Shown here in pieces: positions 55,341 to 63,770 of a DNA stretch of 64,000 nt. Positions within the stretch are counted from its first letter, which is position 1; each line of letters starts with the position of its first letter. A program made the translations under genes and the position numbers. The notes under the pieces were generated by a model. That model made no database searches. It worked only from the letters and a program-made list of their open reading frames with translations, and had not been told where the DNA came from. The stretch comes from Streptomyces anulatus (GTDB taxonomy: Bacteria; Actinomycetota; Actinomycetes; Streptomycetales; Streptomycetaceae), in the NCBI RefSeq assembly GCF_014650675.1, contig NZ_BMVK01000009.1:265985-329984 (forward strand), given 5' to 3'.

Positions 55341-56624
55341 TCAGGAATGCTTCGCGCCGGTCGGCCTCCCCAGCCGCTCGCCCGGGGGCACGCTCATCGC
55401 CAGGAGCGCGGTGTCGTCGTCGAGTCCCTCGCCGAACGAGTCCAGCAATGCGGTGAGCGCCCTGACGGCACCGGGCGCCGTGGTGGGTGCGAGGGACCGC
55501 GCGAAGTCCAGGAATGCTTCGTCGCCGTAGCGTTCGCCCCGGTTCCCGGTGCGGGCCTCGGTCAGGCCGTCGGTGTAGAGCAGCAGGGTGTCACCGGGAC
55601 GCAGGTCCAGGGTGGCGGTGGTGAACTGCGCGTCCGGTACGACCCCGACCAGCTGGCCGCCGGGGGTGGGCAGGTAGCCGGCGTTCCCGTCGGCCTGGAG
55701 CAGCACGGCGGGAGGGTGGCCGCCGCCGGCCAGGGCGACATGGAATCCGACGTCGTTCTCCTCGGCTGTCAGCAGGCCGAAGATCACGGTGCAGAAGAAG
55801 GGCTCGTCCTCCTGGACCTGGTGGTTGAGGGCGGTGTTGAGGTTGGCCAGAACCTTGACCGGTACGGGATCGGAGACTGCCGCGGCTCGCAGGGTGTAGC
55901 GCGCCAACGACGTCACCACGGCCGCGTCGGCACCCTTGCCGCGCACGTCCCCCATGAAGAACCCCCAGGTTCCGGGTGCGAGGGGGAACAGATCGTAGAA
56001 GTCCCCGCCCACCTCGTCGGTGGATGCGAAGTGGTAGTGCGCGGCGGCTTCCAGGCCCGGAACCGGTTGGATGGCCGGCGGGATCAGGGTGCGCTGGAGG
56101 GTGGTGGCGAGGCGTTGCAGGCGTTCGCGGTCGCGCTCGGCCTCCTGTCGGGCCCGGAGGAGTTCACGCTCGTAGGTACGCCTGTCCCGCGCATCAAGGA
56201 GGGTGGTGCGGATCAGCAGCGGTTCGCCGTCTTCGTCCCGCTTGACGGTGGAGGTGACCAGGACGGGAAGCCGAGTGCCATCCGTGGCCTTGAGTTCCAG
56301 GGCGACTCCGTTGACCTCGCCCTGAATCCGCAGCAGCGGTGCGAAGTGCGTCTCGTGGTAAAGCCGGCCGCCGATGGTCAGCAGGTCGGAGAAGTATTTG
56401 TGGCCCACCAGCTCCTCGCGACGGTGACCCAGCCATTTCAGGAGCGTTCCGTTGACCTTGGCGATCCGCCCGTCCATCAGTGTGGAGAGGTAGCCACACG
56501 GCGCGTTCTCGTACAGATCCTCCGCGTTTTCCTCCAACAGGGCGGAGGGCACCGGGAAACCCTGGTCGCGGTCCTCCGCCGGCCGCGATCCGTCGGTCCT
56601 GTCGCCGCCCGGGTGCACGGTCAC
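55341..56624 (-). CDS. PAS-PP2C serine phosphatase, RsbP-like
   Basis: 427 residues from GTG 56624, which overlaps the hydrolase stop (GTGA). PAS domain at about 35-150: NAPCGYLSTLMDGRIAKVNGTLLKWLGHRREELVGHKYFSDLLTIGGRLYHETHF. A coiled coil follows (RTYERELLRARQEAERDRERLQRLATTLQRTLIPP). The SpoIIE/RsbU-type phosphatase domain is about 195-415: DEVGGDFYDLFPLAPGTWGFFMGDVRGKGADAAVV (Asp ligands), ALAGGGHPPAVLL, LRPGDTLLLYTDGLTEAR, and GLDDDTALLAM. Paired with an RsbQ-like hydrolase, as in the B. subtilis RsbQ-RsbP energy-stress input. Confidence 0.9.
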   Translation of the reverse strand: MTVHPGGDRTDGSRPAEDRDQGFPVPSALLEENAEDLYENAPCGYLSTLMDGRIAKVNGTLLKWLGHRREELVGHKYFSDLLTIGGRLYHETHFAPLLRIQGEVNGVALELKATDGTRLPVLVTSTVKRDEDGEPLLIRTTLLDARDRRTYERELLRARQEAERDRERLQRLATTLQRTLIPPAIQPVPGLEAAAHYHFASTDEVGGDFYDLFPLAPGTWGFFMGDVRGKGADAAVVTSLARYTLRAAAVSDPVPVKVLANLNTALNHQVQEDEPFFCTVIFGLLTAEENDVGFHVALAGGGHPPAVLLQADGNAGYLPTPGGQLVGVVPDAQFTTATLDLRPGDTLLLYTDGLTEARTGNRGERYGDEAFLDFARSLAPTTAPGAVRALTALLDSFGEGLDDDTALLAMSVPPGERLGRPTGAKHS

Positions 56625-57421
56625 GACTCCTGTACGAAGGCGATGATCGCCTCGGCGGTCTCCTCGGGGGCGCTCAGCTGGGGGCAGTGGCCCGTCGAGT
56701 CCAGAGTGACCAGCTCGCTGCCGGGAATCTGCGCGTGGACGAAAGCGCCCACCTCACGCGGGGCGATCGTGTCGCGCGCGCTCTCAGCGATGAGCGTCGG
56801 AACGGTCACCTTGGGGAGATCCGCCCGGTTGTCGGACAGGAAGGTGGCTCTCGCGAAGACCCGGGCGATCTTGGGGTCCGTTCGGCAGAAGCTGTTGGTC
56901 AGCTCCTCTCCCAGTTCGGGGCGCTCCGGATTTCCCATGATGACCGGTGCCATGGTTGCCGACCAGCCCAGATAGTTGCTGTCCAGTGACTCGAGCAGTT
57001 CGTCGATGTCCTGCTCGCTGAATCCGCCCCGGTAGTCGCCGTCGTCGATGTACGACGGCGAGGGGGTGAGGAGGACCAGTTTCTCGAAGAGTGCAGGCTC
57101 CTGCACGGCGGCCAGCACACCGATCATGGAACTGACCGAATGCCCGACGAAGGTCAGGGGCCCGAGACCGAGTTCCTCGCAGATGCCGACGACATCCTGC
57201 GCATAACCGTCCAGGGTGGAGTACCGCTCGGGGCTCCAGGCCGACGTATCGGAACGCCCCGCCCCCACATGATCGAACAGGACCACCTGGAAGCGCACCT
57301 CCAGCGCGGGCGCGACAAGACGCCAGAGATTCTGATCGCAGCCGAACCCGTGGGCGAGCATCACCACCGGGCCGCCCGCCCGGCCTGACACCCGTACCCG
57401 ATTTCTCTTGCGCACGTCCAC
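56621..57421 (-). CDS. Alpha/beta-hydrolase, RsbQ-like
   Basis: 266 residues from GTG 57421 (a second GTG lies two codons on). Alpha/beta-hydrolase fold: GPVVMLAHGFGCDQNLWRLV (oxyanion hole), VVLFDHVGAGRSD, nucleophile in FVGHSVSSMIGVLAA, Asp in ESARDTIAP, His in DSTGHCPQLSAPEE. These places and the partner gene match RsbQ, the hydrolase that activates the PAS-domain phosphatase RsbP, presumably by supplying a small ligand. Overlaps the phosphatase gene by 4 bases. Confidence 0.88.
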   Translation of the reverse strand: MDVRKRNRVRVSGRAGGPVVMLAHGFGCDQNLWRLVAPALEVRFQVVLFDHVGAGRSDTSAWSPERYSTLDGYAQDVVGICEELGLGPLTFVGHSVSSMIGVLAAVQEPALFEKLVLLTPSPSYIDDGDYRGGFSEQDIDELLESLDSNYLGWSATMAPVIMGNPERPELGEELTNSFCRTDPKIARVFARATFLSDNRADLPKVTVPTLIAESARDTIAPREVGAFVHAQIPGSELVTLDSTGHCPQLSAPEETAEAIIAFVQES

Positions 57422-57589
57422 ACGGACATCCTGACACCCTTCGCACCTCTCGGCCTGGTCTGCTGGGCGGCCGCCTCCCACCAGCGCGGATCACGATTCC
57501 GGTGGCAGGCAGGCGGTGTCGCGCGAATGCATACCTACGTACCCGTGCGATGCCCCTCCGAGGCGTGGATTCCCAGATCGAAGTCCGCA

Positions 57590-57680
57590 CCCGCCCCGGC
57601 GACGGCCCGGAAGCCCTTGAAGCGGTTGATGGTGCGTTCGACGGTCCTGCTGGCACGTCGACGTCGACTGCACAGCTTCC
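57590..57680 (-). pseudogene. IS5-family transposase, C-terminal scrap
   Basis: RASRTVERTINRFKGFRAVA on the minus strand matches the catalytic-Glu block (VVERxxNRxKxxRxxAT) of IS5-family transposases. Only about 30 residues survive. Confidence 0.55.
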
Positions 57681-57816
57681 GTCTGACGGCTTGAGGGCGG
57701 CGCAGCCGCCCTTCTACGCAGTTCCGGCCATACGCCTGAGCGCTCGGCGACACCGGACTGTCAGTGCCGCTCCATACGATGTTGTCCGACTTTGCGAAAA
57801 GGGAGCGGATACGACA

Positions 57817-58533
57817 GTGACCGGGCAGGAGACGCTAAGCAGGGACCGAGGGAATCAACCGCTTTGGGTCTGGCTCATGGTCCTAACCGCCCGCGGCGGT
57901 CGCTGCGTGTACTGCGATGAGCGGCCATCTCAGACTCTGGAGCATGAGGCACCGCTTGCGAGCGAGACGGGGCGGGATATCTGGTGGAACCTTGTCCCCG
58001 CCTGCGATCGATGCAACGGCTGGAAACACAAGAAAAGCGCGGCCACATGGGCGTTCGACATGAAGATGCATCACGCTCACCCGAAGGCCGGCTTCGCTCG
58101 CAACGCCCTTCCGCTTCATGTCGTCGAAGGAATCAAGGAGCGCATAGCCCAGGTGCAGCGCGAGATACAGGATGCAGCCCGGCGCGTGTGGTTCGAACAC
58201 CACTACGGAGACATGAGGACGCCGCGACTTCGCAGCGAGAAGCATGGGGAAGTTGAGCGGTGCGCAGAGAAGCTGAAGGGCTACCTATACCCGCCGTGGG
58301 AGTCACCAGAGGGCAGGCAGTCGGACCACGCCTGCACGCGCGTCCTGTGTTGCGGACATACTCAGCGGGAGTCCTGTCTGACGTTCATAACGTTGCCCAA
58401 CCCGGATCGCGAGGCCCTAAAGCACATGGCGTACGCGAGGGGGCTGTGGGTGGGAGATCTGCTCGGCGCCCTGGTGAAGCCGGCGCTCGAAGAGTGGCGT
58501 CAGTCTCAGGCCACGGACGATGGCACTTCGTAG
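57817..58533 (+). CDS. HNH endonuclease family protein
   Basis: GTG 57817 gives 238 residues (GGGAGCGG upstream); the open frame begins at 57502. HNH signature: GGRCVYCDERPSQTLEHEAPLASETGRDIWWNLVPACDRCNGWKHKK (CxxC...EHEAPL...CxxCNxxK). Middle part helical; the C-terminal half has C-H-rich stretches 'VLCCGHTQRESCLTF'. Lower GC than neighbours. Probably a restriction-type or mobile-element nuclease; target unknown. Confidence 0.75.
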   Translation: MTGQETLSRDRGNQPLWVWLMVLTARGGRCVYCDERPSQTLEHEAPLASETGRDIWWNLVPACDRCNGWKHKKSAATWAFDMKMHHAHPKAGFARNALPLHVVEGIKERIAQVQREIQDAARRVWFEHHYGDMRTPRLRSEKHGEVERCAEKLKGYLYPPWESPEGRQSDHACTRVLCCGHTQRESCLTFITLPNPDREALKHMAYARGLWVGDLLGALVKPALEEWRQSQATDDGTS

Positions 58534-59223
58534 CGCTTCTTCAGAGCTCGCGTTCGACGCGTGGAGGTGACCGGCCTCGGCTCTGTCTGACCGCCCAACG
58601 GGGCGCGGACGCGGGAGGTACGGGCCCTGTCGGCCCGGTCTGCGCGTTCGGAAGGCGTGAGTCACTGTTGAGTTCTGCCGTTGGGGAGAACGCGCCGGAC
58701 GCCAGCCCACTAGTGGACGACTTCACGTGAGTGATGGCGGGTGGCTTCGGTTATGGACTCTTCTCCAGCGGGTATGACAGCCCGTCCGCACTTCGCGCAC
58801 TACCAGTACATCCTGCCCCCTTGGGTTCTCTGTCGCCTCTGGTCGAGCCTAGGGTGTATCGCCCGCCGATCCTCCTCGAACGAGAATCCGGCTGTCTGGC
58901 CCGCCGGTCGGTCCTCAGACTCGCGACCGCGACCTCCGTCCCATCCTTCTCGATCCACACCTGGTGCGGTCGCGGACGCGTCGGCACAGCGCAGAGGCCG
59001 CATCCGGCGCGTCGGAACGTATCCCTCCCCGTCGTGTGCGGGCCAGATCCCCGTACACGTCGAGCGTGGAAACGGCGAGGACGCCACCTGGGTGGACAGC
59101 GGAGGATTCCTTTCAGGACCTGCCCTCGACTGCCCCCGGGTCTGCCCTCCCGTCTCTTCCGGGGTACTCCGCACACGGTGAATGCTGGGAGAGGGACGTT
59201 GGACCGTCCGAGGCAGGAGAACC
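58534..59223. other. No gene recognised
   Basis: About 690 bp with many open but unconvincing frames. AGGAG before ATG 59224 belongs to the metallopeptidase gene. Confidence 0.4.
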
Positions 59224-60441
59224 ATGCACGCACGGCGGGAAGCGAGGACGGACGGGGCGCGCGCCGTTCCGCGGGTGCGGACGGAGCGGCGCGATGAACG
59301 GCTGACGCAGGCAATGGCGTTGCAGCGGACCGTAGGGAACGCCGTCGTGATCCAGATGGCGAACAGGAACACCGGCGGGTACGGACTCGGCGGGCTGGTG
59401 GCGAATACCGGAGCCGCCCAGCGCGAGACGGAGCTCAGTGCCAGGTACGGAATCCGCATCGGGCCGCCGGAAGACCGGCCGAACGATCACTTCAGCCACT
59501 CCATGCTCAACCGGATTGACGGGGTCCTGGGCAGCCTGCCGACCCAGGATGTCAGGGAGAACCCGGAGTTGCTGGCGATCCAGCCCGCCGGCGCCGACAC
59601 GGAGAGCGCGGCCAGCCTGTACGACGGGAAAGACCGGAGCATCACCATGGTCAGCCCGTTCGGCATGCCCTCCTGGCTCTACACGGAACTGAACCGGGCC
59701 GTGCCCTGGCAGCGTTCCCTGATGGACAAGGGTGCAATGGCCGACTACGAGGGGATCAGCGAGGACGAGGCTCTGGGCATCGCCGGGGAGAAACGACAGG
59801 TCATGGGTGGCACTTCGGATGTGCTGGCCAACGGCAACCTGGTGAAGTGGACGCTGCGGCACGAAATCGGCCACTCCGTCGACAAGCAGGCGGGCTGGGC
59901 GGAGAACCTGAAGCATGAACCCCGCTTCGGAGGCTGGGAGGCCTACGGCAGCTCTCGTCCGGTAGCGATGGCGATCCTGACCGAGGTGGGGCTCGACGGC
60001 CAACTGGACGTCGCGGACCGCTATCACATGCCTCTCATCGATTCGGTCGCGGTGGCGCTGGATCCGGAGGTGGCCCGCGGCACCCCGGAACGGCTGACGG
60101 ACCTCGCCGCGGGCTTCCCCGACCAGGAGGATCAGTTCAAGACCCGGCTCGACCGCGTCGTCGAGTTCGGACGGCTCGCCCTCGCGCAGCCGTGGACACT
60201 CACGAACGGCGGCGGGAACACGCTTGCGATCGGGAACCGGACGTACCACGTCGACCACTACGGGCAGTGGGTCAGCTACCTGCGGGCCGAACGGGAACGG
60301 CACGCCGTGTCCAACTACCAGTTCTCCACACCGGACGAGTGGTTCGCGGAGGCGTACGCGGCCTACCACGACCCGAAGCCCGGACCGCGCGCACGGCTCA
60401 ACCCGGGCGCGCAGGCTTGGTTCGAGGAGCGCGGCAACTAA
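59224..60441 (+). CDS. Zinc metallopeptidase with LQRxxGN head (secretion-effector-like)
   Basis: ATG 59224 behind AGGCAGGAGAACC gives 405 residues. N-terminus: a basic 25-residue stretch then ALQRTVGNAVV (33-42), the LQRxxGNxAV motif that opens many actinobacterial proteins tied to contractile injection systems (often ahead of DUF4157). No signal peptide. Middle 60-200 not recognised. Peptidase core: WTLRHEIGHSVDKQAG with HEIGH at 213-217, and EWFAEAYAAYHD with E372 and E376 near the end, like the HExxH...FAE layout of lethal-factor (ATLF-like) peptidases. Inferred: a proteolytic toxin or effector. No injection-system structural gene is in the window, so delivery is unknown. An IS scrap starts two bases after its stop. 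Confidence 0.75.
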   Translation: MHARREARTDGARAVPRVRTERRDERLTQAMALQRTVGNAVVIQMANRNTGGYGLGGLVANTGAAQRETELSARYGIRIGPPEDRPNDHFSHSMLNRIDGVLGSLPTQDVRENPELLAIQPAGADTESAASLYDGKDRSITMVSPFGMPSWLYTELNRAVPWQRSLMDKGAMADYEGISEDEALGIAGEKRQVMGGTSDVLANGNLVKWTLRHEIGHSVDKQAGWAENLKHEPRFGGWEAYGSSRPVAMAILTEVGLDGQLDVADRYHMPLIDSVAVALDPEVARGTPERLTDLAAGFPDQEDQFKTRLDRVVEFGRLALAQPWTLTNGGGNTLAIGNRTYHVDHYGQWVSYLRAERERHAVSNYQFSTPDEWFAEAYAAYHDPKPGPRARLNPGAQAWFEERGN

Positions 60442-60442
60442 A

Positions 60443-60610
60443 GGTTGTTGCAGAACGTCTGGGATAGGGCATTCCTCTTGTATGGGTGGGGTGTTGCGGG
60501 CTGAGCCGTTGTGGGTGGAGACGTTCACCGGCTTGCGCATGGGCCGGTTCGAGAAGTTGGTGAAGGCAGTACGGGAGCCGGTACGAGCGGGGACTGACAA
60601 TCCCGCCCGG
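60443..60610 (+). pseudogene. Transposase N-terminal scrap with possible IS end
   Basis: From 60482: MGGVLRAEPLWVETFTGLRM, GRFEKLVKAVREPVR, matching the start of a Streptomyces IS5-type transposase with a following HTH. The bases before it (GGTTGTTGCAGAACGTCTGG at about 60444) look like an IS end. The rest of the element is missing. Confidence 0.55.
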
Positions 60611-60693
60611 CATCTGCGGTGCCGGGCGGGAGCGCCCGCTCCGCCGCCCCGAAGGGCGGCCCGGCGGAGCGGGCGTTCCCGTGTGCGGGCGGG

Positions 60694-61360
60694 TCAGGCG
60701 GCCGGGGTGTAGCGGACGATGGTGTCCTCGCACGGGCCGTCGGCGTAGACCTTCAGCGCTTCGAGCTCGCGGTCGTCCGCGGTGAGCTGCCAGCGGAGCT
60801 TGGTCGACACCCATTCCGCGATGTACCGGCACTGGGCGTCCGGGGACGGCGGCATCCAGTCGGCCGGGTCCTGGTCGGACTTCTGCCGGTTGGAACGTGA
60901 CGGCGACGAGCGAGACGTGCGCGCCTTGGTCGTTCGCGTACGCCTCCCGCCGCTCCGCGGTCCAGCCGGAGGCACCGGAGTCCCAGGATTCGGCGAGCGG
61001 CACCATGTGGTCGATGTCCAGTGCCCCGGCGCTGGTGACCTCCTGGCCGTCGTAATAGGAGATCCAGGTGCCGCCGGTCAGCTTGCAGCCGGCCCCCACG
61101 GTCGGTGCGACGACCGCTTCGGCGATGAGGACCTCGGCCCTGGTGTTGCACCCGTCGGTCGCGTTCTCACCGGAGTTCCAGTGCTTGAAGGACGAGCGGG
61201 TGTAGCCGGTGCGGTCCTCTTCGGTGACCTGCACCAGACCGACCGCGTCGGCCAGCGTCGTCACCTCCGCCGCTGGAGCGGCCTGAACGGCGGGAGCGGA
61301 GAAAAGGGACACAAGGGCGAGGGAAAGTGCGCTGAAACGTACGAAGTTCTTGATCACCAA
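60694..61360 (-). pseudogene. Secreted HNH nuclease (DUF1524-like), paralogue with frameshift
   Basis: ATG 61360; signal peptide MVIKNFVRFSALSLALVSLF to AVQAAP, then GYTRSSFKHWNSGENATDGC, WISYYDGQEVTSAGALDIDHMVPLAESWDS, AYANDQGAHVSLVAVT. Here, at about 60893, the sequence lacks about four bases compared with the copy at 53.2 kb, and the frame shifts; the true end SNRQKSDQDPADWMPPSPDAQCRYIAEWVSTKLRW ... IVRYTPAA lies in another frame to 60694. So the two copies in the window are broken at different places. Otherwise about 85-90% similar by eye. Confidence 0.85.
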
Positions 61361-61949
61361 CGCGTTCTACCGCCCGCGCCCGCCCGCCGCGAAGCCCAGA
61401 GCCCCACCGTCACCCGCGCGGGGGAGAAGGTTCACCGCAGGAACGCTTCCGCTCCCCTGCTCGACCGCCCCACCTCCGCGACGCGGCAACCGACTCCGGA
61501 ACCGGGGGCGGGGGCGGGGCGGGCGGGGGTGGAGGAACCACGGGTGCCGGGACGGTCGAAGGACTCCGGCATCCGCTGCAATCGCAGCAGCAGGCTCGCT
61601 TGTACTCGCTCTCCATACCGCAGGTGAACGGGATCCTTCGGCATGAGGACGGTGGCGCGACGTCGCGAGACGGGTCGGCGGAAGGCCGCACGGTGTGTCA
61701 TAGGGCCACCAGTGCCCCGAGGGGGTGCGCTTCGGTGCCCGGCTGGGTCGTGGGGGTGTTCTTGGCCCGCGGGTCCGATCCGGGCGGCCGGCGGGGCAGC
61801 GCGGCCTGGCACCCGGCGAGACGAGCGGCGCTGGCGCAGCGCTGCGGCACCGGCGGCCGGGGCTGTCAACTGGCCCGGACAGCACCGGATCCGGATCGGT
61901 TGCCAGCGGGCGGGCTACATAGGGCCGGGTCGAGTGGGAGACTGGGCGG
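61361..61949. other. No gene recognised
   Basis: About 590 bp, very GC-rich, with Pro/Arg-rich frames on both strands. Nothing assignable. Confidence 0.4.
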
Positions 61950-62129
61950 ATGAGTAATTCTGTTGAGATTGCAGTGTGGTTGAAGCGGGTTGCCCGGGAG
62001 GAGGAGCGGGTGGAGCTGGGCGGGCCGGTGCCCTCTGGCTCTCGTGAGGAGCGGGCTCGGCGGCTCCGTATTGCCCGTGAGGTTCTTGTCGGTCACCTCC
62101 TTGATGATCTGCGTGGGTGTCGGATTTAA
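61950..62129 (+). CDS. Small hypothetical protein upstream of the immunity-type gene
   Basis: 59 residues from ATG 61950: MSNSVEIAVWLKRVAREEER, VELGGPVPSGSREERARRLR, IAREVLVGHLLDDLRGCRI. Strongly helical and charged. Its stop is 17 bases before the next start, suggesting coupling. No ribosome site better than GGGCGG is visible. Low-confidence gene. Confidence 0.45.
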   Translation: MSNSVEIAVWLKRVAREEERVELGGPVPSGSREERARRLRIAREVLVGHLLDDLRGCRI

Positions 62130-62145
62130 CCGGCTCCCACCCCGG

Positions 62146-62772
62146 ATGCGGCAGAATTCAGAGCCTCGTCGCGAAATTGATGAAATCGAGAGCGTCGAGT
62201 GGGAGTCGACGATCCGCACGAACTTTTCCGTTACTCAGAACCAGTTGGTGCATGCCTACGGGCTGGCTGGCATTGTGTACTTTCCTCAGGGCGCTACCGC
62301 GGGACTCGATCCGCGTTCCGCGGACTTCCTCAGCCTGGTGGGCCTTCCGCACTCCGAGGCTTTCGCGTCCAGGGAAGACGTTGAGGACCCCTACCCGTCC
62401 GGGTTCAACGCGGTCACACTCGGCAGCCGCTTCGACCACTACGGAATGCCATGCCTGGCGGAGAGCCGGTCCTGGTGGATGCTCGGCTATCTCTTCACCT
62501 CGCTCATCGCCCTCTCCCCCGCCTCGGGGACGGTCTACGCGTGCCCCGAGGGATCCTCCGGCTACATCCCGCTCCACCGCGACGTCGAGTCCCTGGTATA
62601 CACGCTCGTCGAGTTCCGGAAGCTCGAGATCGACCACGACAACGGCGTGGACCCCGAAGATCTCTCAGCCCGCTTCAAGGAAACCGTCGGCGCCTTCGAC
62701 CCCACCCCCTTCGCCGACGAGAACTCCCAGTGGAACCTCTCACTGGAAGAACTGGAGCACGGCATCTGGTAG
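62146..62772 (+). CDS. SUKH-4-type immunity protein
   Basis: 208 residues if it starts at ATG 62146; the frame is open up to 61990 and no start has a good ribosome site, so coupling to the upstream small ORF is possible. SUKH-like pattern: FLSLVGLPHSEAF, 'SRFDHYGMPCLAESRSWWMLGYLFTSLIALSPASGTVYACPEGSSGYIPLHRDVESLVYTLVEFRKLE'. SUKH-4 proteins of Streptomyces are immunity or regulatory partners of toxin nucleases. No matching intact toxin is directly beside it; the broken HNH nuclease at 60694 is the nearest candidate. The family call is from the sequence pattern only. Confidence 0.65.
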   Translation: MRQNSEPRREIDEIESVEWESTIRTNFSVTQNQLVHAYGLAGIVYFPQGATAGLDPRSADFLSLVGLPHSEAFASREDVEDPYPSGFNAVTLGSRFDHYGMPCLAESRSWWMLGYLFTSLIALSPASGTVYACPEGSSGYIPLHRDVESLVYTLVEFRKLEIDHDNGVDPEDLSARFKETVGAFDPTPFADENSQWNLSLEELEHGIW

Positions 62773-62809
62773 CAGCGCGTCATTGGGGCGCTGTCTCCAG
62801 GACGAAGCT

Positions 62810-63100
62810 TCAGCCGATGCGCGCTACGAGGGTGGTGGTGTTGTCCGCGTATGGGTCGGGTAGCGCGCGGGCCTGCCAGCGTGGCGCGCGTGGACCCCGA
62901 AGGCGGCCGAGTGCCCTCTTCGCGATGGTGAGGAGTCCGGACCGCTCGGTCACCTCCGGCCGAAGCCGCTGGCGAGCGGCCTCAAGCTGCTGGTCATAGT
63001 CGGATGCGAACAGCTCAGGAAGTGCCTTGTCGAGCGTTCCGGCGATCCGATGGATCGGTGCCCAGACCGCCGGATCGTCAGCACGGCTGAGGTCCGTCAT
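62810..63100 (-). pseudogene. Truncated copy of the 77-residue protein at 54957
   Basis: Reads MTDLSRADDPAVWAPIHRIA, GTLDKALPELFASDYDQQLE, AARQRLRPE, nearly identical to residues 27-76 of the copy at 54957-55190. Upstream SHWLEKLQ is still present but the first ~20 residues are deleted and a stop precedes them. At the other end the frame does not stop after RPE but runs on for 44 further residues. It marks a diverged segmental duplication. Confidence 0.75.
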
Positions 63101-63238
63101 CTGGAGCTTCTCCAGCCAGTGCGACTACTGGCCTGGGACCATGACCAACGCATGGGGCCCCGGAGGGCGCACCGCGCGGTGCGCGATGGTGAGGTCGTCG
63201 TGGGCCGGAGCGACTTCGTTGGGGGCGATCGCACGGCT

Positions 63239-63694
63239 CTACGGTGCGAGGTCCATCGGATCACCGGCCGCCTCCTCGCCCCGCCAGGTCTTGTCCGCGG
63301 CTCGCCACCCGGCGCGCGTATGGGTCCAGGGCAGGGAGTCGATGGGGTTCAGACGTGAGTGCCGGAGCACCGCGCGCAGGGCGATGAGCCCCGGTCCGAC
63401 GTCCGGGCGGACGGGTACTCCCGCAGCGAGCTCCTTCGCCGTGGGGAGCAGCGGGCGGTCGAAGTAGACGTTCTGCGGTCCTGCTCCGATCAGCCACAGC
63501 AGTATCCCGTTGTTCACCTCCTGCGCGCATTCGGCGTCGATGTCGTCGGGGCCGAGCGGGTTGACGAACTCGAAGCCGAGCCGTCCGTCCGGGAGCGGCT
63601 CGAAGTCCACGGTGAACACCGCGAAGCCGCCCATGCAGCTGGGCCGGGTGTAGCGGACGTGGACGTCGCGGCGGGCCTCGGCGGGGAATCGCAT
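63239..63694 (-). CDS. Hypothetical protein
   Basis: 151 residues from ATG 63694. Beta-rich N-terminus (RRDVHVRYTRPSCMGGFAVFTVDFEPLPDG), then GFEFVNPLGPDDIDAECAQEVNNGILLWLIGAGPQNVYFDRPLLPTAKEL. Codon bias supports it being real. The last 40 residues (PIDSLPWTHTRAGW...) may be out-of-family. No function recognised. Confidence 0.55.
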   Translation of the reverse strand: MRFPAEARRDVHVRYTRPSCMGGFAVFTVDFEPLPDGRLGFEFVNPLGPDDIDAECAQEVNNGILLWLIGAGPQNVYFDRPLLPTAKELAAGVPVRPDVGPGLIALRAVLRHSRLNPIDSLPWTHTRAGWRAADKTWRGEEAAGDPMDLAP

Positions 63695-63770
63695 GCGCGA
63701 AGCGTGCCCGCCCGGCGGACGCCAGGGCAACAGGATTCGGACTGGGGTGCCCTGGCGGGATCTGCTCGGC

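Noticed and set aside
58800..59459. Minus-strand 219-residue ORF
   Set aside because: Overlaps the metallopeptidase gene start and has no recognisable domain.
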